Source: an uncultured Eubacteriales bacterium
GTDB lineage: Bacteria > Bacillota > Clostridia > Oscillospirales > Acutalibacteraceae
Assembly (NCBI GenBank): GCA_934630515.1
Contig: CAKTVV010000029.1
Location: 1 to 21,387 of the forward strand
Length of the DNA stretch: 21,387 bases
Direction: 5' to 3'
Part shown: positions 1 through 6,203 of the stretch, in pieces
How the letters are laid out: every line of letters begins with the position of its first letter
Position numbering within the stretch: the first letter of the stretch is position 1
The notes under the pieces: generated by a model
Database searches by the model: none
Told to the model about the DNA's origin: nothing
The model's input: the letters and a program-made list of their open reading frames with translations, nothing else
Position numbers and translations under genes: made by a program

Positions 1-57
1 CAGGTTGACCAGCAGCAGCACGCTCAGTGCTATCCCCAGTGTCTTTTTTCTCTTCAT
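1..57 (-). CDS. Partial secreted protein, signal peptide only
   Basis: Seen: reading leftward from an ATG at 57-55, the frame stays open to the window edge and gives MKRKKTLGIALSVLLLVNL. This has a basic n-region (KRKK) followed by a hydrophobic stretch, a classic start of a Sec signal peptide or lipoprotein leader. A strong ribosome binding site (AAGGAGGAG) lies a suitable distance upstream, and a good promoter lies at 141-170. The mature protein is outside the window, so its function cannot be stated. An N-terminal membrane anchor is the alternative to a cleaved signal peptide. Confidence 0.75.
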   Translation of the reverse strand, partial: MKRKKTLGIALSVLLLVNL

Positions 58-140
58 GGATTTGGTCTCCTCCTTGTTACAAAAATTCTCCGACGGACGC
101 TCCTCCCTTGCTCGCAGAGCGCCGATCCTCGGACAAGAAC

Positions 141-170
141 AGTATAGCATTATCACCATAATCCCGTCAA
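141..170 (-). promoter_or_regulatory. Sigma-A promoter for the partial secreted protein
   Basis: On the minus strand, TTGACG (170-165), an 18-base spacer and TATACT (146-141). A TGC directly before the -10 makes it an extended -10. The predicted leader of about 75 bases contains a small CCGA/TCGG hairpin and leads to the strong ribosome binding site at about 66-76. Confidence 0.75.
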
Positions 171-190
171 CAGCGTTCCAAAAGAAGTGA

Positions 191-221
191 AAAAAGTACA
201 TTTTCCAAAGGAAGATGTACA
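191..221 (-). terminator. Intrinsic terminator downstream of mnmE
   Basis: On the minus strand an 11-base-pair stem with one C-A mismatch (221-211 with 207-197) and a TTT loop is followed by six T residues (196-191). It lies about 100 bases past the mnmE stop and just before the next promoter, so it separates the two units. The 222-324 stretch before it holds GC-rich dyads, such as CGGCTGCAGCCG, but no gene. Confidence 0.75.
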
Positions 222-324
222 AAATAAGCCGCTGCTTCTGCCGAAATTGGACAAAATCGGTCAGATGCAGCGGCTGCAGCCGTTGCCGCCGGTCCGCCGG
301 CGGGCGGCGGGGCGCTTCGTTCTG

Positions 325-1692
325 TTATTTTCCGACGCAAAACCGGGCAAATACCTCGTCCACCACCGCCTCGGTGGCACGCTCGCCGGTCAGCTCCAGG
401 ATGGCGGCGATCGCACCGTGGAGGCTCACCGACACGGCGTCGGGGGTCAGCCCGCCGGAGAGGGCGGCATCCGCCTCCTCCAGACAGCCGAGGCACCGAG
501 CGGCGCAAGCCCGCTGCCGCTCGGTGGAAAGCACCGGCTCGGCGGCGGTGAGCCGCTCCACGCCGGTGACCTCCGCCACCGCCGCTGCCAGCGCCGACAG
601 CCCGCTGCCATCCCGGGCAGACAGGGTGACCACATGAGCAAACCGGCTTTCCAGATATCCCCGGTCGATGCGTTCCGGCTGATCCGCCTTGTTGATGACG
701 GCGATGGCTGCCGAGGCGGCGCTCTCCTCCGCCAGCGCCCGGTCGGCGTCGGTCAGGGGACGGCTGCCGTCGAATACCGCCAGCACCAGCGCCGCCTGCC
801 GCAGCCGGGAGCGAGCCTTTTCCACTCCGGCGGATTCAATCTGGTCGGCGGTGTCCCGGATCCCGGCGGTGTCCGCCAGCCGCAGCGTCACCTCCCCCAG
901 CCGCACGGTGTTTTCGACCACATCCCGGGTCGTTCCTGCGACGGCGGTGACGATGCTGCGCTCGCAGCCGGACAGGGCATTCATGAGGGTGGATTTGCCC
1001 ACATTGGGGCAGCCGACGATGGCGGTGTCCACCCCCTCCCGCAGCACCTGCCCGGCGTCAAAGGTATCCAAAAGCCCCTGCACCGTGCTGCGGGCGTCTC
1101 CGATCACCTGTGCCAGCGCAGCGGGGTGCAGCTCCGGGATATCCTCGTCCGGGTAGTCCACATAGGCGCTGAATTGCGCCTCGACCGCCAGCAGCGCCTC
1201 CTTGACCGCCTGCAGCCGGCGATAGGTCGCCCCCTCGTGCGCCGCCAGCGCCGTCCGGGCAGCCAGCCGACCGTCGGCGGCGATGAGCGCCGTCACGCTC
1301 TCCGCCTGTGTCAGATCCATCTTCCCCGCCAGAAACGCCCGCCGGGTGAATTCCCCCGGCTGCGCCATGCGGGCGCCCGCCGCCAGACAGGCACGCAGCA
1401 CCCGCCGCAGCAGATACAGCCCGCCGTGGCAGGACAGCTCCGCCACCGGCTCGCCGGTATAGCTGTGGGGCGACCGGAACACCAGCAGCACGCAGTCGTC
1501 GATGTCCCCCTCGGCGTCATAGACGTGTCCGTAGGCGGCGGTATAGCCCGGCAGCCGGTCAGCGGTGCGGGCGGGATTCGCCGGGCGGAACACCCGGGCG
1601 GCGACGGTCAGCGCCTCCTCTCCGGACAGGCGGACAATGCCCAGCCCGGCGGGGGCGGCAGGGGTGGCGATCGCAGCGATGGTATCGGACAT
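325..1692 (-). CDS. mnmE: tRNA modification GTPase MnmE
   Basis: MnmE (TrmE) works with MnmG to install the carboxymethylaminomethyl group on U34 of tRNAs reading split codon boxes; it uses a folate one-carbon unit and GTP in the cytoplasm. The 455-residue product matches the usual family length. Visible: N-terminal tetrahydrofolate-binding domain (1-120), G1 GCPNVGKST (227-235), G2 TTRD (254-257), G3 DTAG (274-277), G4 NKAD (334-337) and the diagnostic C-terminal CVGK in the form FCVGK. The start was chosen at MSDTIAAIAT because AAGGAG precedes it; the frame extends further upstream without a site. The gene stands alone with its own promoter and terminator. mnmG, jag and yidC, its usual neighbours near the origin in many bacteria, are not adjacent here. 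Confidence 0.97.
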   Translation of the reverse strand: MSDTIAAIATPAAPAGLGIVRLSGEEALTVAARVFRPANPARTADRLPGYTAAYGHVYDAEGDIDDCVLLVFRSPHSYTGEPVAELSCHGGLYLLRRVLRACLAAGARMAQPGEFTRRAFLAGKMDLTQAESVTALIAADGRLAARTALAAHEGATYRRLQAVKEALLAVEAQFSAYVDYPDEDIPELHPAALAQVIGDARSTVQGLLDTFDAGQVLREGVDTAIVGCPNVGKSTLMNALSGCERSIVTAVAGTTRDVVENTVRLGEVTLRLADTAGIRDTADQIESAGVEKARSRLRQAALVLAVFDGSRPLTDADRALAEESAASAAIAVINKADQPERIDRGYLESRFAHVVTLSARDGSGLSALAAAVAEVTGVERLTAAEPVLSTERQRACAARCLGCLEEADAALSGGLTPDAVSVSLHGAIAAILELTGERATEAVVDEVFARFCVGK

Positions 1693-1741
1693 GGCAAACA
1701 GCGCTCCTTTGCGGGCGGGAAGCCCGGATTCGTTCCTTGTT

Positions 1742-1770
1742 ATTATACGGCACCCGCCGGGTCTTGTCCA
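1742..1770 (-). promoter_or_regulatory. Sigma-A promoter for mnmE
   Basis: Minus strand TGGACA (1770-1765), 17-base spacer, TATAAT (1747-1742). The predicted start is about 40 bases upstream of the mnmE ATG, and the promoter lies downstream of the previous gene's terminator. mnmE is therefore probably transcribed independently. Confidence 0.8.
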
Positions 1771-1813
1771 GCAAAAAGTGACCCGGCGTTCCGGCGGCGG
1801 CAAATACAGCCGC

Positions 1814-1849
1814 AAAAAGCCCGGAGCGGACAGAAAATTCCGCTCCGGG
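1814..1849 (-). terminator. Intrinsic terminator of the SGNH hydrolase gene
   Basis: Minus strand: a perfect 11-base-pair stem (CCCGGAGCGGA, 1849-1839 with 1830-1820) with an 8-base loop, then C and five T residues (1818-1814). It begins 18 bases after the stop codon of the upstream SGNH gene. Confidence 0.85.
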
Positions 1850-1867
1850 TCGGGTGCAGGGAAAGCT

Positions 1868-2593
1868 TCAGCCCCGCCATAGGGTGCTTTCGGCGGTGGA
1901 CGTATCCGCCGCCTGCGGCACGAGCATGCGGAACAGCTCCTCCGCAAACAGCTCGTGCAGCTCCGCACGGGGATGGTTGATGCCGTTTGCCAGCAGACGG
2001 GTAGTGTCCTCCGTCCGGCTGCGCTGCTTCCAGAGGGCATAGCAGTCGCAGACGGGGATCCCCCTTTCCCGGGCGGTGCGGCAGGCTGCCTGCATATAGG
2101 TATCCATGGTGCCGTCATTCTGCATGGCGGCGGTTTTGGCGGCATAGTCCCGCAGCTCGGCGGGGGTATCCTCGGTCACATAGGTGTTCAGCATGTTGGG
2201 GGTCAGAAAGATCGCCGCCACGCCCCGTTCCCGGCAGGCGTCAAACATGGTCGCCAGCGCTCCGGTGTATTCCTCCAGCGGGCGGTTGACATCGTTGAGC
2301 CCGAAGCAGAGGATCACCAGATCCGGGTGGTGGGCAAACACATCCCGTTCCATCCGTGCCAGCGACATGGCTGCCGTGACCCCGCCGATGCCGGCATTGA
2401 TCACATTCACCGGCACATAATTCCGCACGGCGTTCAGCTTGCGCCGCAGCCGATTCCAGTATACCGTCTCGTAGTTGATCTCCCCGGCACCCAGCGCCCC
2501 GTGGGTTACGCTGTCCCCAAACGCCACAAGGGTGATGGCGCCGTTTTCCTGCAGCGCCGAGAAATCCATCTGCAGCTTTTCCTGTATCGTCAT
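1868..2593 (-). CDS. SGNH/GDSL-type hydrolase
   Basis: A 241-residue single-domain SGNH hydrolase, a fold that includes esterases, lipases and carbohydrate deacetylases. Visible blocks: GDSVTHG (26-32, nucleophile Ser28), NAGIGG (66-71, block II glycine), GLND (98-101, block III Asn100) and NGINHP (203-208, block V His207). The usual block V acid is not a clear Asp; Asn203 stands near its place, so the charge-relay residue is uncertain. No signal peptide is visible, so the enzyme is probably cytoplasmic; the substrate cannot be told. ATG at 2593 follows GGGAGG. The gene is monocistronic, with a near-perfect promoter and its own terminator, which implies steady expression. Confidence 0.88.
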   Translation of the reverse strand: MTIQEKLQMDFSALQENGAITLVAFGDSVTHGALGAGEINYETVYWNRLRRKLNAVRNYVPVNVINAGIGGVTAAMSLARMERDVFAHHPDLVILCFGLNDVNRPLEEYTGALATMFDACRERGVAAIFLTPNMLNTYVTEDTPAELRDYAAKTAAMQNDGTMDTYMQAACRTARERGIPVCDCYALWKQRSRTEDTTRLLANGINHPRAELHELFAEELFRMLVPQAADTSTAESTLWRG

Positions 2594-2622
2594 GTCCGTA
2601 CCTCCCGTTGTTGATAGTTGCT

Positions 2623-2652
2623 ATTATAGTACGTACACCCGAGCCGTGTCAA
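2623..2652 (-). promoter_or_regulatory. Consensus sigma-A promoter for the SGNH hydrolase
   Basis: Minus strand TTGACA (2652-2647), 18-base spacer, TATAAT (2628-2623). Both hexamers match the consensus exactly. The predicted start lies about 25 bases upstream of the ATG. Confidence 0.85.
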
Positions 2653-2793
2653 GGGATAGCGGCGGGCATTTCCCGGATCTTCTCTGTGTGGCGGCAGAGA
2701 TACAGTACACGGCTTTTAGAGGGAGCACTGGGAGCCGCCGCTCCGATGTGGAGTGTATTCATGCTGCTTGAACTGTTGCCGCTGTTCACATCT

Positions 2794-2920
2794 GTTTTTC
2801 ACGCAGCCGAAACCCTCACGGCACTGCTGCAACACCCTTTCAGCGCTGCATGGAACACACCTTTTGGCGTCGCTGGAACCCTCTCGACACCGCCGGAACT
2901 CTCTCGATGCTGTATGGAAC
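2794..2920. repeat. Degenerate tandem repeat, six units of 20-24 nt
   Basis: Read on the minus strand, six consecutive units (2920-2900, 2899-2880, 2879-2860, 2859-2836, 2835-2814, 2813-2794) each begin with G(TG)TT(C/G)C and contain a middle like CAGC-x-C followed by GA(A/G)AGG. A rough consensus is GTTCCRNRCRGYRYCGARAG. The copies are well diverged. Related GTTCC starts continue leftward less clearly, for example around 2985-3001. Confidence 0.6.
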
Positions 2921-2997
2921 AATTCCTCGGCAAAATGAAAAAATCGCCGCCGCTCCCATGCGGAGTAATATCCACGCTGTTTGGATCATGCGGAACG

Positions 2998-3052
2998 TTC
3001 CTCACGGCGGAAGCAAAATGCAGTCGCTGCTCTCTTTTTGCGCCGTGAGGGA
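2998..3052. other. Strong nested hairpin in the intergenic region
   Basis: A perfect 10-base-pair inverted repeat, CCTCACGGCG (3000-3009) with CGCCGTGAGG (3041-3050), extends by a G-U and an A-U pair to 2998/3052. Inside, CAAAA pairs with TTTTG, and an inner GCAG-TCG-CTGC hairpin closes the loop. The left arm overlaps the palindrome GGAACGTTCC (2992-3001). There is no T-run on either side, so it does not look like a terminator. Confidence 0.6.
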
Positions 3053-3066
3053 GCTGCCCACGCCGA

Positions 3067-3096
3067 AGCAAAACGAATCACGCTCCGATTTTTGCT
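3067..3096. other. Second hairpin in the intergenic region
   Basis: AGCAAAA (3067-3073) pairs with TTTTGCT (3090-3096) around a 16-base loop. The stem core resembles the inner CAAAA/TTTTG stem of the hairpin at 2998-3052, suggesting that the two are related elements. Confidence 0.4.
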
Positions 3097-3286
3097 GCTT
3101 GCCGGATCCAAGTCGCTTCTCCTCCGACAGCGTATGCGGATGAAAAGCCATGCGCACTGCCGCCGGGCGGGTTGCATCCTCGAACGGCAGCGGAACGCTG
3201 GGTCACTATCCGCCGTTTTCGCCCGTTTTCATCGGCGTAAGGCGTCGTTCCTAAGTAAAACGCCGTCTTTAACCCCGAAAATAGTT

Positions 3287-3369
3287 CTCCGGTGTGCCGT
3301 CCGCAGTCAGAGCGGGCATACCGGAGCTTTCTGCTGCCATAAAGGCACTTTATACCGCTTTGCGGCAGC
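3287..3369. other. Pair of adjacent hairpins, possible structured RNA
   Basis: Hairpin one: CTCCGGTGTGCC (3287-3298) with GGCATACCGGAG (3315-3326), 12 pairs including one G-U. Hairpin two: GCTGCC (3333-3338) with GGCAGC (3364-3369), enclosing a perfect ATAAAG-GCA-CTTTAT stem (3339-3353). An ATTAGAAT/ATTCTAAT inverted repeat (3374-3381, 3433-3440) follows. Neither hairpin ends in a T-run, and I do not recognise the family. Confidence 0.4.
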
Positions 3370-3440
3370 TTTGATTAGAATTTACGCAGGCGCATCCGCT
3401 TTTTGCTGCCGCCCAGCAGTATTGCACCCCGTATTCTAAT

Positions 3441-3483
3441 AAAAAACCGCTCCCCAACAAGCGATAAGCTCGTTGGGGAGCGG
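3441..3483 (-). terminator. Intrinsic terminator of the ribosomal-protein operon
   Basis: Minus strand: a perfect 12-base-pair stem CCGCTCCCCAAC/GTTGGGGAGCGG (3483-3472 with 3458-3447), with a further small AGC/GCT stem in the loop, followed by six T residues (3446-3441). It lies about 200 bases past the rplL stop, and no rpoB lies between. It is taken as the end of the rpmG-to-rplL transcript. Confidence 0.88.
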
Positions 3484-3612
3484 GGTGTCATCCGTTGTAT
3501 GCCGCCGGGATCTGTTTCGGCGCCCCAATAGGCGGGAAACGCCCGGGCAGCTCCGTCCGGAATCAAGAGCGCACTGCGGTCTGCGCCGTTCATGCCGACC
3601 GCAGGGACGCAC

Positions 3613-3694
3613 GTTGAGGTAAATTGATCTCAACCCAAGCCGGATCTACTCCAGCCGAATTGAAATTTACTTCAACTAAGTTGAAATTATTTCA
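3613..3694 (-). repeat. Cluster of GTTGA inverted repeats in the rplL 3' region
   Basis: GTTGAGGTAAATT (3613-3625) pairs with AATTTACTTCAAC (3664-3676) over 13 positions, with one G-U, across a 38-base spacer. TTCAACT-A-AGTTGAA (3671-3685) and TGAAAT-T-ATTTCA (3682-3694) are perfect overlapping palindromes, the second centred on the rplL stop codon. GTTGAG (3613-3618) also pairs with CTCAAC (3629-3634). There is no T-run. The cluster could set the mRNA 3' end or its stability. Confidence 0.5.
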
Positions 3695-4055
3695 GCTCAA
3701 CCTTAGCGCCAGCCTCTTCCAGCTTCGCCTTGGCAGCCTCAGCGTCATCCTTGGACACGCCGGTCTTGACAGCCTTGGGAGCGTTGTCAACCAGCTCCTT
3801 GGCTTCCTTCAGACCCAGACCGGTGATCTCACGCACTACCTTGATTACGCCGATCTTGGCAGCGCCGGCCTCAACCAGCATAACGTCAAACTCGGTCTTC
3901 TCCTCCGCAGCGGGAGCAGCAGCGGCAGCAGCCACAGCCACGGGAGCGGCAGCGGAAACGCCGAACTCCTCTTCGATCGCCTTGACCAGATCGGACAGCT
4001 CCAGAACGGTCAGAGCCTTGATCTCTTCGATCATAGCAGTGATTTTCTCAGACAT
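3687..4055 (-). CDS. rplL: 50S ribosomal protein L7/L12
   Basis: L7/L12 forms the dimers of the ribosomal stalk, bound to L10, and recruits and stimulates translation GTPases. The 122-residue product has the N-terminal dimerisation helix pair (1-30), an alanine/proline-rich flexible hinge (about 34-51) and the globular C-terminal domain with the conserved VVREITGLGLKEAKELVD core. Length is typical. ATG at 4055 follows a GGAGG-type site. The gene lies 74 bases after rplJ and is the last in the operon; transcription ends at 3441-3483. In most Firmicutes rpoB follows, but here it does not. The stop codon sits in the centre of a small palindrome. Confidence 0.98.
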   Translation of the reverse strand: MSEKITAMIEEIKALTVLELSDLVKAIEEEFGVSAAAPVAVAAAAAAPAAEEKTEFDVMLVEAGAAKIGVIKVVREITGLGLKEAKELVDNAPKAVKTGVSKDDAEAAKAKLEEAGAKVELK

Positions 4056-4129
4056 GATTCATTTCCTCCAATACGTTATAATTTGTTACGCCCGGGTCTG
4101 TATGCAGACCAATGATAACGGGCAGCCGC

Positions 4130-4702
4130 TTATTCGGCGGCGGGAGCCTCGGCGGGGGCAGCCTCCTCAACAGGAGCAGCGACCTCCTCGGCGGGTGCGG
4201 CCTCCTCTGCAGCCGGCTCCTTCTCGGAGACCGCCTTCAGGGCGACAGCCAGACCACGGATGGGTCCGTTCAGCACGCTGAGCAGCATGGAGAGCAGGCC
4301 CTCCTTGGACGGCAGCTTGGACAGCTCGGTGACCTTGGCGGCGTCGATGACGGCGCCATCCATGAAACCGGCCTTGACCTTAAAGGTGTCCTTGCCCTCC
4401 GCATACTCGCACAGGATCTTGGCGGCAGCCACATAATCGTCGCTGAGCGCCAGAGCGGTGGTACCGTTGAGCACATCGTCCAGCCCGGACATCTCGGCCG
4501 CATCCACGGCACGCTTGAGCAGGGTGTTCTTAACGACGGAGTACTCAACGCCAGCCTCACGCAGCTTACGGCGCAGCGCCGTATCGTCCGCCACGGTGAT
4601 ACCGCTGTAATCCACGATCACACCGGAGACGGCACCCTGGATCTTTTTGGTCAGATCCGCCACATAGGCTTGCTTTTCTTGCAGAACTTTCTCGCTAGGC
4701 AT
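4130..4702 (-). CDS. rplJ: 50S ribosomal protein L10
   Basis: L10 anchors the L7/L12 dimers to 23S rRNA near L11 and represses its own operon by binding the mRNA leader. The 190-residue product begins MPSEKVLQEKQAYVADLTKK and has the family core VVKNTLLKRA. It ends in an unusually long Glu/Ala/Pro-rich tail (about 160-190), whereas most L10 proteins are about 165-175 residues. The start at 4702 is set by GGAGGTG just upstream. An in-frame ATG farther upstream (4801) lies inside the leader terminator region and is rejected. The L10 leader and attenuator precede the gene. Confidence 0.97.
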   Translation of the reverse strand: MPSEKVLQEKQAYVADLTKKIQGAVSGVIVDYSGITVADDTALRRKLREAGVEYSVVKNTLLKRAVDAAEMSGLDDVLNGTTALALSDDYVAAAKILCEYAEGKDTFKVKAGFMDGAVIDAAKVTELSKLPSKEGLLSMLLSVLNGPIRGLAVALKAVSEKEPAAEEAAPAEEVAAPVEEAAPAEAPAAE

Positions 4703-4744
4703 AATGATTTCACCTCCAAATACAGGATGATCGCTATTCATCCC

Positions 4745-4780
4745 AAAAGAAAACCTCTCCCGTGATTCCACAGGAGAGGT
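4745..4780 (-). terminator. Attenuator hairpin in the rplJ leader
   Basis: Minus strand: ACCTCTCC/GGAGAGGT stem (4780-4773 with 4760-4753) extended by GTG/CAC across a T-G mismatch, with a GAAT loop, followed by TTTCTTTT (4752-4745). It lies between the L10 leader and the rplJ ribosome binding site, the position of the regulatory terminator in Gram-positive L10 leaders. Confidence 0.85.
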
Positions 4781-4819
4781 AAAACGCACCAATCGCCGCA
4801 CAAAAGCACGGCACGGCTT

Positions 4820-4905
4820 TGTTTCGCTCCTCGGCAGGCACGCCCGATGGGCGCTTTACGCATGACCGATGGGGTCACGCACCTGCTGTCTGTGGAAGAA
4901 CAGCA
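4820..4905 (-). promoter_or_regulatory. L10 (rplJL) mRNA leader, L10-binding element
   Basis: Minus strand: CAGACAGCAGGTG (4892-4880) and CCTGCCGAGGAGCG (4838-4825) match the conserved arms of the L10 leader known from Bacillus (Rfam ribosomal L10 leader). They enclose two hairpin regions, GTGACC-CCATC-GGTCAT and GCGCCCATCGGGCG. Excess L10, alone or with L7/L12, is expected to bind here and favour the terminator at 4745-4780. Function is inferred from the family; the sequence match and terminator are seen directly. Confidence 0.85.
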
Positions 4906-4910
4906 ACCGA

Positions 4911-4916
4911 ATTATA
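4911..4916 (-). promoter_or_regulatory. -10 element of an internal promoter before rplJ
   Basis: Minus strand TATAAT (4916-4911), about 7 bases before the 5' end expected for the L10 leader. No good -35 hexamer lies 16-18 bases upstream, so the promoter may be weak or activator-dependent. It would let rplJ-rplL be transcribed apart from rplK-rplA. Confidence 0.55.
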
Positions 4917-4993
4917 CTATACAGCCCCCAACCGGAGACGGCAGCCGCAAAGCCGCCGCAGTCCGTTGCCGGAGCCGCAATAGCCAGAATCCA

Positions 4994-5686
4994 TCAACCG
5001 CCCAGCTTAGCGGGGTTGATCTTCACACCGGGGCCCATGGTGGACGCCACGGTGCAGGACTTGATATACTGACCCTTGGCGGTGGCGGGCTTGGCACGAA
5101 CGATGGCACCCAGCAGAGCGTCAAAGTTCTCCTGCAGCTTCTCAGCGCCGAAGGACACCTTGCCGATGGGGCAGTGGATGATGTTGGACTTATCCAGACG
5201 GTACTCGATCTTACCGGCCTTGGCGTCGGTCACAGCCTTCGCCACGTCGGGGGTAACGGTACCCGCCTTGGGGTTAGGCATCAGGCCGCGGGGACCCAGC
5301 ACCTTACCGAGACGACCCACCAGACCCATCATGTCGGGGCTGGCGATCACCACGTCGAAATCCATCCAGCCGCCCTGGATCTTGGCGACCAGCTCCTCGG
5401 CACCGGCGTAATCCGCACCGGCATCCAGAGCCGCCTGTACCTTATCGCCCTTGGCGAAGACCAGCGCCCGGATGGTCTTACCGGTGCCGTTGGGCAGCAC
5501 CACGGCACCCCGCACCTGCTGGTCGGCGTGACGGCCGTCCACGCCCAGACGGACGTGCACTTCCACCGTCTCGTCAAACTTAGCCTTGCCGGTCTTGACC
5601 GTCAGGTCCAGAGCCTCCGGCACGTCGTACTGTACGCTGCGGTCGATGAGCTTAGCGCTCTCGACATATTTCTTACCATGTTTCAT
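4994..5686 (-). CDS. rplA: 50S ribosomal protein L1
   Basis: L1 forms the mobile L1 stalk that helps release E-site tRNA, and it represses the L11-L1 mRNA. The 230-residue product carries the family signature around LGPRGLMPNPKAGTVTPDV and ends in the usual VKINPAKLGG-like tail. The start at 5686 (MKHGKKYVES) is set by GGAGG upstream; the ATG five codons earlier (5701) overlaps that ribosome binding site and is rejected. The gene is 68 bases after rplK, and the gap contains a candidate L1-binding site (5703-5735). Confidence 0.97.
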   Translation of the reverse strand: MKHGKKYVESAKLIDRSVQYDVPEALDLTVKTGKAKFDETVEVHVRLGVDGRHADQQVRGAVVLPNGTGKTIRALVFAKGDKVQAALDAGADYAGAEELVAKIQGGWMDFDVVIASPDMMGLVGRLGKVLGPRGLMPNPKAGTVTPDVAKAVTDAKAGKIEYRLDKSNIIHCPIGKVSFGAEKLQENFDALLGAIVRAKPATAKGQYIKSCTVASTMGPGVKINPAKLGG

Positions 5687-5702
5687 TGGTTTTTCCTCCA
5701 TT

Positions 5703-5735
5703 GTGGTAAAATCGGAATTTCAGGGTTCCTCCCAC
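5703..5735 (-). promoter_or_regulatory. Candidate L1-binding site before rplA
   Basis: Minus strand: GTGGGAGGAA (5735-5726) folds with TTCC-GATTTTA-CCAC (5717-5703): GTGG/CCAC and GGAA/TTCC stems separated by an internal loop. The GTGGGAGG half matches the L1-binding arm of 23S rRNA (helix 76-77 region, recalled as GGUGGGAGGCU). The same architecture occurs before rplK (6204-6240), and the 3' halves share CCGA-x-ACCAC. Binding is inferred. Confidence 0.55.
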
Positions 5736-5754
5736 GGGGTTATCCGTCGAAAGA

Positions 5755-6180
5755 TCAGTCGGTCACCGTAATGCCCATGCTGCGTGCCGTACCGGCGATC
5801 ATGCTCATGGCACTCTCGACGCTGGCAGCGTTCAGATCGGGCATCTTGGTCTCAGCGATCTTGCGGATCTGCTCTTTGGTGACCTGCGCCACCTTGGTTT
5901 TGTTCGGGACACCGGACGCCTTGTCGATGCCGGCAGCCTTTTTCAGCAGCACAGCAGCCGGAGGAGTCTTGGTGATGAAGGTAAAGGAACGGTCGGCGTA
6001 CACGGTGATGACGACGGGGATGATCATACCCACCTCGTTCTTGGTACGCTCGTTGAATTCCTTTGTAAAGGACATGATGTTGACGCCGTGCTGACCCAAC
6101 GCAGGACCTACCGGGGGAGCCGGAGTCGCTTTGCCTGCCGGAATCTGCAGCTTAATGTAACCGGTAATTTTCTGAGCCAT
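5755..6180 (-). CDS. rplK: 50S ribosomal protein L11
   Basis: L11 binds 23S rRNA at the GTPase centre, beside the stalk base, and is needed for stringent-response activation on the ribosome. The 141-residue product has the N-terminal KLQIPAGKATPAPPVGPALG signature with its conserved prolines and the C-terminal rRNA-binding domain ending in ARSMGITVTD. Length is standard. ATG at 6180 follows GGAGGTG. It is the first gene of the L11-L1 pair, about 128 bases after nusG, and its leader contains a likely L1-binding structure. Confidence 0.98.
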   Translation of the reverse strand: MAQKITGYIKLQIPAGKATPAPPVGPALGQHGVNIMSFTKEFNERTKNEVGMIIPVVITVYADRSFTFITKTPPAAVLLKKAAGIDKASGVPNKTKVAQVTKEQIRKIAETKMPDLNAASVESAMSMIAGTARSMGITVTD

Positions 6181-6203
6181 TTTCTATCGCACCTCCAAAA
6201 ATC

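Larger units (their letters stand above)
2653..3440. other. Long intergenic region without a convincing gene
   Basis: About 790 bases between the SGNH promoter and the terminator of the ribosomal-protein operon. Open frames exist on both strands, but none has a ribosome binding site, a recognisable motif or a composition like the neighbouring genes. They mostly arise because the ~21-nt repeat at 2794-2920 has a length near seven codons. The stretch also holds strong hairpins at 2998-3052, 3067-3096, 3287-3326 and 3333-3369. It is poorer in GC-rich codon-like periodicity than the flanking genes. It may be an old insertion, a repeat locus or an unrecognised structured RNA. Confidence 0.6.

Noticed and set aside
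187..1980. 597-residue plus-strand open frame
   Set aside because: It is the antisense of mnmE and of the SGNH gene; codon patterns and motifs belong to the minus strand.
2794..2920. CRISPR array
   Set aside because: Units are contiguous and diverged with no unique spacers, and no cas gene is in the window.
2608..3048. 146-residue plus-strand open frame in the intergenic region
   Set aside because: It has no ribosome binding site, covers the promoter of the divergent SGNH gene and the repeat array, and its composition reflects the repeat.
3375..3593. 72-residue minus-strand open frame downstream of rplL
   Set aside because: It runs through the strong operon terminator at 3441-3483, has no ribosome binding site and shows no known motif.
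4703..4801. Upstream ATG start for rplJ
   Set aside because: It would place the attenuator inside the coding sequence and lacks a ribosome binding site; ATG at 4702 has GGAGGTG.
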